Assembly (NCBI GenBank): GCA_037013495.1
Contig: CM072808.1
Span: 45,866,068-45,930,067, forward strand
Direction of reading: 5' to 3'
Source: Hippophae tibetana
Lineage: Eukaryota; Streptophyta; Magnoliopsida; Rosales; Elaeagnaceae
Length of the DNA stretch: 64,000 nt
Position numbers and translations under genes: made by a program. The notes beneath the pieces are model-generated. The model did not search any database and was not told the DNA's origin. It worked only from the letters and a program-made list of their open reading frames with translations. Shown here piece after piece: positions 1 through 12,008 of this stretch. Position 1 is the first letter of the stretch. The number at the start of each line of letters is the position of its first letter.

Positions 1-796
1 TTATTATGTATCTATAAATTATAACTTATGTCAAACTTTACATGGTATGTTCGAAATTGTTAAGCTTGTTAAAAAGGGTAGTAAGAAATTTTGATAATAT
101 TACTAGAACAAATTATTTTATGTATTTTTGGTTACATAGTTTTTACAAATGATAAGTTATTTGATTTTTAAAATCATATTAATTTAATTATAAAGTTATT
201 TACTAAAATATCATTTTATGTGATTAAAATGATAAGAATTAGACATTTTAATCACATAATTACAAAATTACGTGAGTAAAGTGTATTAATTTTAATGTTC
301 ATTCATTTTATTTTTATAAATTAATTATATAAGTCATATTTTTTAAAATCAGTGTATTTTAATAACTTTGTTATTATAAATTTGGATATTTTAATCATTT
401 TTTTTCAATTTTGATTTTTTTAACCCAAAAATTTAAGTTGAATTGATTTGAACTTTAAGAAAAAAATGATTCAAAAAAGTTGAATAAAATTAAAAAATAA
501 AATAATTGAAATAATCAAAATTTACATCAAATGATTAAAGTATCAATAAATATAAATAATAATGTAATTAAATTATATTCATTTAAAATAAAGTAACAAA
601 TATATTTAATTAATGAAATGTAATTTTTTCTTTAAAAAATAATTGTAGCTATCTTTTAAAAAAGTGTTTTAAATATTTAATAAACTTTTTAGTAAACAAT
701 TTATAGCAAGTGATAAAATCAAAGTTAGATGTTTAATAAACCACGTTGTTATTAAAAATAAACTATAAATAATAAGTTGATGTCGGCCATGTATAA

Positions 797-880
797 TTAC
801 ATTCATAAGATAAATACTAAATGCAAATTTATACCCTGTTACATTCATAAGATAAATACTAAATGCAAATTTATACACTG
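797..880. repeat. Tandem duplication, 2 x 42 bp
   Basis: Two adjacent 42-bp units (797-838 and 839-880) are nearly identical; the visible difference is near the unit end (ataccctg against atacactg). A short minus-strand ORF here merely repeats itself because of the duplication and is not a gene. Confidence 0.9.
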
Positions 881-1609
881 GCGGTCATTATGATTATCAT
901 GGTCATCATATGCCAATTTCTTTAAAAGTAAATAAATTATAAAAAAATTAAAGTTATTTTAACATATAATGTCATATAATTAATATAAACATAAATATAA
1001 AATTATATTATATTTATTTAATATTTATCATAAATAAAAATATATCTTAATTTTATTTTAGATGTGTAGTGTAAAATTTACCACCATCACCTTTCATACA
1101 ATATAAAATAAAAAACTTAAACTATAATTTAAAATTTGAAAAATTATAAATTATGTTTACAATCAATAATTTAATATAATATATAGTATAAACATATTTT
1201 TCCCACGATAACCAATTGATATTAATTTAAATAAATTATAATTATAAATTTTTCACACAAAACATTATTAATAATTAAATAAAAATAAGTATAATTATAA
1301 GGTATCTAAGTCAAAAAAATCTTAGATACAACACATTATATATTTATTGTTAATATTAATTGTTGATTTCATTTCAATTTTTTTATATATTTTTATTTTT
1401 ATAAAAATGAAGAGATAACATAAACTTATTTTATTAAGTGTTTATGTTTCGATTGTATGTAAGATTTTCTAATATACAATAAGGATGAAATGTTTTCTTT
1501 CGTATATAAAATCATAGATATATTACATATATAAAATAGAATCGTTCTATATTAATTTTTATTTTTAATTTTATAACTCAATAATTTGAATATATTTTTA
1601 ATATATATA

Positions 1610-1615
<6 letters not shown>

Positions 1616-1642
<27 letters not shown>
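1616..1642. repeat. (AT)n microsatellite
   Basis: Uninterrupted alternating AT of about 27 bases. Similar short AT runs occur near 8348, 11675, 19500 and 49229. Confidence 0.9.
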
Positions 1643-2093
1643 AGTGAAAAATAAGTAGTATTATTCTTTAGTATCTATATAATATCATTTTTATTTCAAA
1701 TGTTAAATATGTCATTGTGTGTAATTATATATATAACTTAAATTGGATAACAATTCTTATTTTATTTATTAAGAAATTTTGTATTAGGTAATGAATTGAA
1801 AATAATAATTTTACCGGGAGGTTTATTGATGAGGTTTATGGATGATATTGGGAAAAAATCATAAATATCCCCAAAGTTTAAATAATCTTCATAAATACCC
1901 TCAAGGTTTAAAAAAATTTAGAAATATCCTTGAAAACATAACTGAAGTTAAATTTAACAGTTATCAAAAATACCTTTAAAGTTTAAAAAAAGTCTCAAAA
2001 TGAAATTAAATAAATAAATTAAGAAATAATAGATATAAAAACATAATATATTTTATGATGTTTTTCATAAGAAATGGTAATACGTAAAAAAAA

Positions 2094-2958
2094 AATTTGA
2101 AGAAATTCAAAAGGCAAAGTTAAATCTTAAAGAAGAAGATGGATTTAAAGACCCATCATTTTTATTAAGAAAATTATTTCCTTTAAAAATATAATTTATT
2201 ATGGTATAAGTAATAAAGAAATGAGTATTAAAATTACAGATGCAAAAAGGAGATATAATATATTAGTAATTGATAATAAAAACTATATTAAACAAGTTAT
2301 CAAAGATTCCTCATAAAGATAACGAAAAATTTGATATATCTATTTAGGAAGAATTCAAATATTAATAAAATCTCATTTTAGAGAAGTAATAGATACACCG
2401 ATAAAAATAGTATTATTATATAACAGAATAATAAATAGACAAGATGTCTTATTAGGAATAATTCATGGTAATCTAGGATACCAAAAGCTAAAATTTACAA
2501 CATACTCTAGATTTGCTATAAATATACATGATAAAAATCTAAATTAAGTATTAAGTTTAGCTTATGAATTTGAAAGATAAGATTTAATGAAAGAAGAAAA
2601 TCATCAATTTTTAATACATTATCTAGTGACATATTCTTTAACAAATAGTCATAATAATCCAATATATGGATAAAATGAATTTATAGAAATAGAAAAAACT
2701 TTTAAAGAATTTGGACAAATAATAAAACCAGAAATACTAACTGACTTTAAAATATTAGAAGAATGGAAATTAAATATTAAAGAAAAACTATTAATAACAG
2801 GAAGAAATAGTAATATTGTTAAAACTAATAGCATACCAAGTTTTACTTTTATATATCATAAAATAGAAACTTTTAATCAATAAGAAGTTAAAAAACTAGA
2901 AAATGAAGTTAAAATAATGAAGACATTAGTTCATGATTGTATATTAAGAAAAGAATAA
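2094..2958 (+). pseudogene. Viral movement protein remnant (30K superfamily)
   Basis: The best-preserved frame runs from about 2336 to the TAA at 2956-2958. It carries conserved caulimovirid movement-protein segments, including one with the order Arg-Gln-Asp-x-Leu-Leu-Gly-x-Ile-His-Gly-Asn-Leu near 2435-2475, followed by a Leu-x-Tyr-x-Phe-Glu-Arg segment. An amino-terminal piece lies in another frame at 2094-2192. In-frame stops occur inside both parts, so no functional protein is encoded. Proteins of this family bind nucleic acid and enlarge plasmodesmata for cell-to-cell spread. The assignment rests on remembered family motifs; a profile search would settle it. Confidence 0.75.
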
Positions 2959-3359
2959 TGCTTAGAGATAAAATAAAAAATATGCATTTAGAAATAAATA
3001 GAAGTCTAGTAGGTGTAGCAAAAAATCAAGTAATATTATTTGAAACTGTATAAATATTAATAGAGAAAATAGATTTAGTCCAAGAATCAAACACAAAATA
3101 TTTACAGGAAATAATACATATACAAAAAGAATTACTAAAGGAAATAAAGGAATGTGGTAATAATAAACTACAACAAGATATGCATAATAAATTTTCAGAA
3201 CTAAGAAAAGATATATACAACATACATAAGGATAATGAAATAATGAGTTATAAATATGATCCCTTAGAAGGATTAAAAGAAGAACCATCAAATAAACCAG
3301 ATTCTTTGATTCCTAAAAACGAGAAAAGGAAAAATGAGGAACAATCTAAGAATAAATAG
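2958..3359 (+). pseudogene. Viral small coiled-coil ORF (virion-associated-type?)
   Basis: The ATG overlaps the movement-protein stop (TAATG at 2956-2960), a stop-start coupling common in caulimovirids. The reading frame continues to TAG at 3357-3359 with one internal TAA near 3050. The product would be about 133 residues, Lys/Glu rich, with spaced Ile/Leu positions suggesting a coiled coil (Glu-Ile-Ile-His-Ile-Gln-Lys-Glu-Leu near residues 56-64). Its place between movement and coat proteins is where some genera have virion-associated or transmission factors. I cannot assign it by sequence, so the role is inferred from position and coiled-coil character only. Confidence 0.5.
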
Positions 3360-3373
3360 ATAATTCCAATTTA

Positions 3374-4880
3374 ATGGAATATAGAAAAGAATTAGAAAGA
3401 AAATTCATGGACCTTGAGAATAGGGATATAGAAACATTGGTCAGATTATTGACATTAACCAATGAAGAAATAGGAGAACATTATAGTGGAAATTTTTGTA
3501 CAAACAAAGAAGAAGAAGATATGATAATAATCAGTGAAACTGATTCTGAATCAGAAAACATGACCTCAAAAGATCATATGAAACCAATTTCGTTACCAGT
3601 TCCTTACCAAGAAGGAACATCTGACCCACGTAAGGGGGAAAGAAATAGGCAAAGATCATAACAACCTGATACTACATATAGAAGAAGACAACCACCTAAA
3701 ATGGAGGAAGGGTTGCATTGGGGAACTAGACGTAGTATTCCACCAGAGATCAAACTCCATGATAATTATAAATATGAACTTCTAGATTTAAATTATATAA
3801 GAGATAGGAAAAAAATCCTTAGATGAATGGTCCAGTGGGATGATTGTACTCATACAAACTTCTCCAACTACCCAAACAAATCCTTCAACTTGTAGAGTGC
3901 TTATAGCACATAAAATGACAGGAAATGTAAAAATTTGGTTTTCAAACTTAGTAGATCGACAACATTTATTAATGTAAGGAAATGCTTCAACGGGAAGAGA
4001 ATACTTGGATACAATAATAAATGAAATATACAAAGAATTTATTAGAGAGGATAAATGAAGGACTATCAATGAATCCAATGAAAATGAAATCAATGAAACT
4101 AAATGGCATCTAAAAATTATGAAAATTTGTAACATGTGTTATATAGATTATTTTATTTGTGAATATGAAATGTATTATCATAAATTACCACATTTTATAC
4201 AAATAATTTATAAAGAAATATTTTTTCAAAAATTACCTGGAACATTATATAAAATTTTAATAGAAAATTGAGAACAAAGGAATAGAGAAACTATACCATG
4301 TACTCTAGGAGAAAGAATAAGAAGTCTTAAAGATTGGATTATTATAAAATGCCAAGAAACAAAAGAATATAAACAAATAAAAGAAAATGATAAAATTTGT
4401 TGTGATACAAGATATTTTAGAATACGAGGAAAAAATGGATGTAATATAAAATTTTATAAAAAAATATAAAAGATTTAAAAAATATAAATTTAGAAAACAA
4501 AATTTCCAAAAATATAAAAAGAGATTTAATAGAAAAAGCTACAAGAAAATATATTTTAGAAGAAAGATTTATAAACCTTCTGAAAAAATGAATTATTACC
4601 CTTCAGGAAAGAAAAAATGCAGATGTTGGATCTGCAACGAGAAAGGACATTATGCTAATGAATGTTCAGGAAAACTTTAACATAAAAAGAATTTAAAAAG
4701 GAATTCCCACAAAAAGCAAAAATCTTAGAAAAAACTTTCAAAAGGGAATTAGAACCGAACAAGAAATCTGATATAGATGATACTTTCAGTATCTATCTAT
4801 TAGAAGAAACTAAGGAAGAAATAAGTGACTCGGATTATGAACACTCAAATCATGAATATTTTTCATCAGGAGATGAATGA
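3374..4880 (+). pseudogene. Viral coat protein remnant with CCHC zinc knuckle
   Basis: The first part is an open 95-codon stretch (3374-3661) with an acidic Glu/Asp/Ser-rich centre, as caulimovirid coat precursors have at their ends. After a TAA at 3659-3661 the frame continues to about 3820 and then shifts by one. The next segment contains His-Lys-Met-Thr-Gly-Asn-Val-Lys-Ile-Trp (about 3909-3938), typical of the capsid core. A retroviral-type knuckle, [14 protein letters not shown], lies at 4624-4665, followed by an acidic Ser/Asp/Glu tail ending at TGA 4878-4880. Capsid proteins of this family use the knuckle to package pregenomic RNA. Multiple stops make this copy dead. Confidence 0.75.
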
Positions 4881-5020
4881 TTTGTATAGTATTACAAATC
4901 CAAATAGTACTTACATTAAAGTAGGACTAAATTTTAAAAGTTATAACACTTATCATTTACATGCATATATAGATACATAAGCTAGTATGTGTGTAGCCAA
5001 TAGATATGTATTCTACTCGG
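4873..5020 (+). pseudogene. Start of viral pol: aspartic protease remnant
   Basis: The ATG at 4873 overlaps the coat-protein stop, as between coat and polymerase ORFs of several caulimovirids. The frame reaches Tyr-Ile-Asp-Thr at 4966-4977 and then a TAA (4978-4980) exactly where the active-site triad Asp-Thr-Gly would finish, followed by Ala-Ser-Met-Cys. So the catalytic loop is recognisable but broken. Only the first part of the protease is present before the sequence passes into unrelated transactivator-like sequence. Reverse transcriptase and RNase H, which normally follow, were not found anywhere downstream. Confidence 0.65.
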
Positions 5021-6244
5021 TAGATAAGGTAGAAAAAAATAACATAAAAAGAAGAACTTCTAAAACCACAAAGCTCAATTGGGTAGATGAGGTAGAAAAA
5101 GAAGAACATAAAAAAGTTTATGTGGTCTATAATGACCCAAAACCAGGAATTTATAATAATTGGGAAGAAGCTAGCAAATCTATTATAGAAATTAGTGGAG
5201 TAACTCATAAAGCCTTCACCAACATAACAGAAGCTGAAAGTAGTTATGCCAACTACAAAACACCAAAACTAATAACTCCATACGAGGTAGTAAGAAATTA
5301 TTCTGTAGTACTACAACAACAACCAACAGCTCCAAGCAGATTGACAAATATTGGAAAGATAGGAAGGCCTCCAATGCTATTTAAAGAAACATTTCCACCA
5401 CAGACATCAAAAATAGTAAAACATTCAATACTATTTAAGAAGACATCTCTTAGAACTACTCCAATCATTGAATAAGAAATGATCACTATAGAAACCTTAG
5501 AAAACTACAATGGTTGAGTCTTTATATTTTGGCAAGAAAATCTACCCAATAACATATTGAAGATATGGAATTCTATATTACAAACAAGGAATTCTCTGTA
5601 TGAAGTAAATTCAATATATTGGAAGAAGCTGATCTAGTATTTGTGCATAAAGCATTTTATGTAGGATTAATAGAAAATATATATCTAGTAATTAATTTAA
5701 ATGAATTAAATTATTTCCTATAAAATTAAAAAAAACAATTAAGAATTTCAGAAGAAAAATTAAAATAGGTGATAAACTTGTTTATCTTAGATTTTTTAGT
5801 TCATTAATGGATTGGAATGAGGAAGGAAGTATTAGTCACTACCACTTCATCCAGATAGGGATTTCCAATACAAACAGAGAGGTTCCCAAACCAATGGCAC
5901 TTCTAGAAAAGGAATTCAACACATAAGAACTATATGTATTAAAAGGATAAATGTTAAGCCAAATTTACTATGAACTCAAAAAGATTGACAATTATATTGA
6001 GATTAAAGTAAATTATTCAAATAGTAAATTCATTATCATTTCACACAGTAGCATGACTCTGTCAGAAGAAAATGGTGAAAAAATCACCAAATATAAAACC
6101 AATTTTAATTGCAATAACCTAGAAATTGGTCAAGAAACAAGGAAATTTTTTTGCTTATATACCAGAAAAGCCACCAAAGACCATATATGCATTCTCTGCA
6201 TCAAAGACCAAGAAGATGAAGATGCATCATCATCAACGTCATAA
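5021..6244 (+). pseudogene. Viral transactivator/viroplasmin-like ORF remnant
   Basis: A 162-codon open stretch (4987-5475) contains, around 5119-5260, a pattern of Val-Tyr-Val-Val-Tyr-Asn, Pro-Gly-Ile-Tyr-Asn-Asn-Trp, then Gly-Val-Thr-His-Lys-Ala-Phe and a Glu-Ala-Glu helix. This is the mini-domain shared by caulimovirid inclusion-body/transactivator proteins and the RNase H1 amino-terminal hybrid-binding domain. In such viruses the protein forms viroplasms and permits reinitiation on polycistronic RNA. Stops follow at 5473-5475 and onward, but a second open stretch (5951-6244) with a charged, Ser-ending tail probably belongs to the same ORF. It joins the protease remnant in frame, which I take as a deletion junction. 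Confidence 0.6.
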
Positions 6245-6434
6245 AAGAAACTGTCGGTAGAAAATGACAGAAAAATAAGAAAATAAGTTATCGACGGAAG
6301 ACTACAAATGAAATAAAGATGTAGACCCCACATCTTAGTCGGCAGCATGTGCCAATAAAAAAAGTAATAGCTATCCTTTAAAGTAGAAAAACAGATGAAT
6401 TATTATAACATGGGTAAAATAATAATTTTAGTCT

Positions 6435-6465
6435 TATAAATAGGGATTCCTTGTTCTATAAAAGG
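6435..6465 (+). promoter_or_regulatory. Probable viral promoter TATA region
   Basis: Two TATA-type boxes lie in the intergenic region after the transactivator-like ORF: TATAAATAG (6435-6443) and TATAAAAGG (6457-6465). The second is followed by a purine/AC-rich stretch with AGAGCTCTCTAC near 6511, resembling a pararetroviral transcription start and leader. The position, after the last large ORF and before the primer site, is where the pregenomic RNA promoter sits in caulimovirids. Whether it is active is unknown. Confidence 0.5.
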
Positions 6466-7639
6466 AACTTTTATTATCATTTCAAAACACACGAATACAC
6501 ATAAATCCAGAGCTCTCTACTATGAAAAACTCTAGCATAGAAAAACTCTCTATCTAAAAACCCCGAAACCAATAATGTTATATCCAGTAATTATGAGCAA
6601 TTAAACACCCATTTCAAGGTTTTTAGTTGGCCTTAAGTTGTAATAATTATTATACTATGAATAAAATGAAGTCCAGTTACTTTTCTCCAGTAAGTCAACT
6701 ATTGGATATCATTTATGTACGAATACAGAAGGCTCACCATTGCCAATAGGGTGTTGAGGTGTGAGCAAAGTTGAGACATAATAGGTGTAATAAAAGAAGA
6801 GGAACAAAAGGGAAAACCGTTGTGGACTCATCAAATTCAGATATGATAATTATAAATTTAAGCCAGTTAAGATTCTTGAATAATTAAGTATTTGCTTACA
6901 ACAAAACATAATATTGTTAAAACAGAAAAATGGAATTTATTTTTAGAACAAAATAACAAGTAATAATTCCAATGGAAATCAAAGACAAAAGTCTAATTCT
7001 ATTAGAAACATTTGATAAAAGTTATCTCTATTATTTAAATAAATATTTTAAAAATGAGGAATATGAAACCTATCTTGAAAGTTTTAAAAGATTTAATACC
7101 TTATTAGATATTTATATAGGTTATATTAAATTTATTATAAGCATCATAGACTATCTTGTTTCAAGGACATTAAAAGTCTGTTTTAGTAAAAAATATGTGA
7201 AAATAAAGGAAGAAAAATTCAACAACTTCATATTTGGACATTACTTTTTTGAGATTATAAATACACTGTATGTACAAAAAAACCTGATTGTATACTAAGA
7301 ATAAGACAAAATAATATACATTAAACACATATGATTTATTAAGATAATACTCTATAAACATAGAATCATTAGTACATAAGTTAGAATTATTAGATTTAAC
7401 AAATAAAAGAATAATTTTTAATTTTAAAAGATAATTAATAGATTCAAGATTAGAATTAAGCAACCAACATAACGAATAACATAATATACTATGTAATTGT
7501 AATGAATATAGAAAAAATTAGATTTATACAGCAAAATAATAAGTTTTTTAGATAAATTATTACCTTCAATAAATATACAAAAACTATCAACTAGGTCAAT
7601 ATTGACTCACGATTCAAAATTTTATCGATCCTAAAAAAT
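6466..7639 (+). other. Probable viral leader region with one unrecognised ORF
   Basis: The interval between the promoter-like boxes and the primer-like site would correspond to the untranslated leader, although about 1.2 kb is long. It includes an open stretch of 108 codons (6972-7298), rich in Lys, Ile, Tyr and Phe, that I do not recognise. Its composition matches the AT-rich surroundings, so it may be fortuitous. No other feature was seen. Confidence 0.3.
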
Positions 7640-7652
7640 TGGTATCAAAGCC
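7640..7652 (+). other. Primer-binding-site-like sequence (tRNA-Met type)
   Basis: TGGTATCAAAGCC matches the usual plant retroelement primer site TGGTATCAGAGC, complementary to the 3 prime end of initiator tRNA-Met, at all but one of the first twelve positions. It is on the same strand as the viral ORFs, as required. It lies downstream of the promoter-like region, consistent with a circular genome opened near the origin on integration. Confidence 0.5.
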
Positions 7653-7660
7653 TAAGAATA

Positions 7661-10600
7661 ATAATCTAAATAGTAATTGATGAAAAATTAACACCATTAA
7701 ATATATGAGTACATTTTTGATATTTTATAAAACTTAGGGATATAATTAAAGATACGTCAAACCTCAAGAGCATTTAAGATAATTTTCCATGACATTGCGA
7801 CGAGAAACTTAAAAAAATTAGTTCTAAAAAATGTTGACTATTGAGGGCTAGGATTGTAGGTAGATGAAAATTTGTGATAAGAGAGTAAATTATCCCTTAT
7901 TTTAATATTTCACCATTGTATGTATATTTTTTATGAAAAATAAAAACAAAAAATTATAGTTGTCAAATAAAAAACTAAATAAAATCATCAAACAAAAACT
8001 ATCAAATAAATTTATTGAGACATCATTTCTCCTTTCTATATTAGATTCTAAAAATATCAAAAATATATAAAATCATCAAATAAATTTATTGCTATCAACT
8101 TGTGTTAACTTTGGTATTTATATTATAACTAGGTTTGGACACGTACGTGTTTAATATATAATTATAATTTAAAAATGTTTTATGTGTAATTATATAAATA
8201 AAAATACATATATTTTTAAATAACTTTATATTCATATAGTTAAAAAAAAAGTTTGAAAAAATAAAACTTAAAGTAAAATTGATGTAAAAGTCCCCAAAAG
8301 TTTAAGATACTAAAAAAAATCCTAAAATGAAATGGAAATAGAAGTGAATATATATATATATATATATTATTTAAATAATGGTAAGGAAAAAGTTTTATAG
8401 TTAAAGAAATAAATGTAAAAAGGAAATCATTTTATTTGGTTGTTACTAAAATCAGTACTATTTTATTAATTTTTTATCATAGTGAGAATCTACTAGATAA
8501 TAAATATTTATGTTTAATTAAAAATGAAAATAAAAATTGAAAGTCTTAAACACAATAATTAACATTACAAAGAAACTTTAAATTTAGTAAAATATATCTT
8601 AAAATGAAATAGAAATAATATAAAATTTACTTCCTTTTATTATTATTATTCACCATGATTGGGAAGCAGTTTATGATTGCTATGTATTTGTGTCTAATGT
8701 TTGCATTAGTGGAAGTGATGGTATATTGTTTGTATAACAATATTATATATTAATTTTGATGCAATGTAATAAACATGACACTGTTTTTTTTAACAGAAAA
8801 TAAACTTAGTAATCACATCAAATAAATATATACCATATACTTTATAAAAATTAACAAAAATTAGAGATAGAACAAAAAAAGTGAGAGGAAAAAGATGTTG
8901 CAGATCTAACTATTAAACTAACAAAAAAATGAATTAATGAAGAGAGCTTCTCTTTTATAGATGTTTTAATTTTCATTTGTTGAAGAGTTTGGTGAGAGGC
9001 ATGTAAATTGAGAGTGATCAAAGAGATATTAAGGCATGTAATTTAGGATTTATCTATATATGGTTCAACTTTTTATTTTTTCTATGATAGTTCAGTCTTT
9101 TCTTTGAAAAGGTTGCTTTTTGTTTTTTATTAGTCTTGTCAATGTTAATTTTTCTTTTCTTTTCAAGTAAAATGCCCAATGAAAATAATGAAAATAGATT
9201 AGGAAATAAAAATCTAAATATTATCAAAGAAAATATTCTTGTAAGATAAGAGTAAATATATAAAGATTTTCTTTAAAAAAAATCAAACATATTTAAAATG
9301 TTAAATAGAGATGTAATCAAAGACTGAACCAACTTCCCTCTATCAAACAAATAGATAAATATAAAAAGTTGTCAAACAAATTAAAATATGTCAGATAAGT
9401 AAGTAATGAATATTACAATCATCAATATCAAACAAAGTATAATTCACTATTATTTTTAAACGCAAAAGGTACAATTCTCTATGTTTCTTTTATATTTTTA
9501 AGTATAATTTTTTTTTCAAACAAATTAAAAATTACCAAATAAGTAAGTTGGAATCAAAATCTCCTTTTAAATGGAGTGAAAATAATAAAATAAAAAAAAT
9601 CATCAGACAAAATAAAATACAAATAAATATTATTGGTCAACTCACTTTTTTATATATAAGTAATACATATAAACATAGATATATGCTCACAACTTATTTG
9701 CATGGTGGATAGAATATAACATAATATTTATTTACATGTTAGCTAAAATTATCATGAAGTACGAGCGGTCTCCATTCCCTTACCCTAATTTCTTAGAATT
9801 CATATTCTGTTAGCATGAATAAGATATAATAAAAAATAAAAGATGGTTATAAAAATTGAATTTAATAAAAATAATATTTAAATATTTTAAGATCTTATAC
9901 ACTATCAAGGTAAAAAAAAAAACATATTTTTTTATGAATTCAATCAAAACTTACACAAATAAAAAAGTAAAACACTTAAATATAAAATATAATATAAGTA
10001 AAAATAATATAATATCAAATAAGCATTAAACTTTTCACTAACATGCATTATATAATAATAGAAAACATAAAAAAAGTAAATATTTTTCTAATTAGAGTTT
10101 AAGCTATATTATATTGTAACATACACGCCTTAAACTTATTATATTAGTATAATAATGTATTATGCATAACAAACGATGTAACAAGGTAAATTCATATAAA
10201 GACCTTATATATGTGGTAACATCATTCACTAATCAATAAAATAGTTACAATTTTAAAATAAATAAAACTATTATTATCTCTATCAGTCGTGACTCTTCCG
10301 AACTATCTATTGTTGTTTTTGCTTGTTATTTTTACAATGACGTGGTTTTACACCCGAACCTTACTTTTTTCCATAAGCAACACCAACCAATATAGTGTGA
10401 TTAGTAATCACTAATTAATAACAATAAGCGTAATTACTTACAACTTTAAGGGACATACTGTCCATTATAAATGTCAAACATGTACGAGAGATACACAATC
10501 AAACCACGTAAACACACAGTTTATAATTTAATCACTAAGTTCAATAATTGACTTGCACTCAAATGTATGCTTTTTAAAATAATTTAAAAAAATAGATATA

Positions 10601-11799
10601 ATTATTAGTGCAAAAATTGGCAAAAATTTTATACCGAAGTCAATGGGTATAGAAAAAGGAGAAGTAGAAGTATCTATAGAACTTGGTCGGCCACCTCCTT
10701 GGCTATCTCGTCATAAGCCTCGTCAAGGGTGGTGTCGAAGTGTTAAAAAATATATTTTTTTATTTCTAAAAATACCAAGTTATTTTCACAAATATCCACA
10801 TCCGAAAGGAAACAAAAACATGAATGACGATGTCAACTCGCTTGTACAATCACTCGTCAAAAAATAACAACACTTGATTCAGCATATACACTACAAAGCC
10901 CAAGCTATCTTGTGTGTAAACATACTCATTTATAAAATATATATAACTTTGTGCGCATATATATTATTAATTCGTAATAATAAATCTTATACAGAAAAAG
11001 ATTGATTACTGATTAAAAATAAACAAACATCGTGTTTTGTACACGAAGAGTCAACATACAAACACTAAGAGCAACAAGACTTACAAATATTATTATTATT
11101 AGTATCTTTAAGCATGAAATCAAAATAATAATAAATATTAGAGAAATTTATAAGATCATAAATAAAATAAAATTATAAAATATTTTTAAATATGATAAAA
11201 TAAAAAAAATAACAAATAATTATACTAATTTATGAAAAAAATATAATATTTTAACGTATTTTTTATGAGTACAGAAGGAATAAGTATTCTTATTAATTTT
11301 AAAATGTTTTATATTATATTTCATATTATTAGTCAAATTAAATCTATGAACATTTTAAATAATTATTATTACTATCAACCATATATAAACTTAATATATC
11401 TATAACATATTTATTTTCTGTAATGCATGAAGAAAACTTGTGCCATATAATATTCATAAATCTTTGTAGTTTGAATAAGATAAAATAAGTCATACAATCT
11501 TATATTTTATGAAAAATTATTGTAATGATTCATAAGAATCAATTATACCTATAAAATTTAAAATATATTTTAAAACAATATTATAAAATAAAAAATAAAG
11601 AAAATCTTGAAATTATACAAAATTTTCCTGAAGATTTTACTTTCAGTTGAGTAATAAAAAATAGCATAAAAATTATAATATATATATATATATATTTTGC
11701 GTGTGAAAATTATTATATTTTTCAAAATTTTCATAAAAAAATATTATTTTAGGGTTGAAAGTAAAAAATAATAAGACAAAAAGAGTTAACTCTCACACG
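7661..11799. other. AT-rich intergenic DNA
   Basis: About 4.1 kb with no supportable gene on either strand. A 74-codon open stretch at 10643-10867 lies in a slightly less AT-rich patch but matches no family I know and has no splice or promoter context. Several short AT microsatellites are present. No transposon ends were recognised. Confidence 0.6.
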
Positions 11800-11839
11800 T
11801 TGATGCTACCTATGTTAAACATTACACTACCCACACGCC

Positions 11840-12008
11840 TCTCTTTTTTTTTTTTTTCTTTCTCTAGAGAGTTCTCCTTTCTTTATTATAAACCCTATAA
11901 CTTAATATTAATATAATATATGCTGATAATATATCATAATATTAGCTCGAATCCTGAAACCCTAACGCGGATAACCTCGCCTGATCAGAGAGGACCCAAA
12001 CAGCGAAG
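11840..12008 (+). promoter_or_regulatory. Upstream region of the SC35-like gene
   Basis: Immediately before the ATG at 12009 there is a long T/C tract (about 11840-11870) typical of plant core promoters or 5 prime leaders. Two telo-box-like elements follow: AAACCCTA near 11889 and AAACCCTAA near 11958. Telo-boxes are common in plant genes for RNA processing and translation. No firm TATA box was chosen because the area is generally AT-rich. Confidence 0.45.

Larger units (their letters stand above)
1..2030. other. AT-rich intergenic DNA
   Basis: No gene could be supported on either strand. Every reading frame is broken by frequent stops and the composition is strongly A/T. The only structure seen is a short tandem duplication (797-880) and an AT microsatellite (1616-1642). 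From about 2040 the sequence changes to degraded viral coding sequence. Confidence 0.7.
2040..7660 (+). mobile_element. Degenerate endogenous pararetrovirus (Caulimoviridae)
   Basis: A plus-strand run of decayed coding sequence follows caulimovirid gene order: 30K-type movement protein, small coiled-coil ORF, coat protein ending in a CCHC knuckle, aspartic protease remnant, transactivator/viroplasmin-like domain, then a promoter-like intergenic region and a site resembling the initiator tRNA-Met primer site (7640-7652). Stop-start overlaps between successive ORFs (2956-2960 and 4873-4880) are still visible, as expected for a compact virus genome. Many in-frame TAA codons and at least one frameshift make it non-coding. 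I found no reverse transcriptase or RNase H, so at least that block is missing between about 5000 and 5060. The genus is left open. Boundaries are approximate: the left edge is where movement-protein similarity fades, the right edge is just past the primer site. Confidence 0.85.

Noticed and set aside
797..880. Short repeat considered as a CRISPR-like array
   Set aside because: Only two directly adjacent copies with no spacers, in plant nuclear DNA; simple tandem duplication.
10643..10867. 74-codon open stretch with a PPPWLSRHKPRQGW-like segment
   Set aside because: No family recognised, no promoter or splice context, and surrounding sequence is non-coding; chance ORF is more likely.
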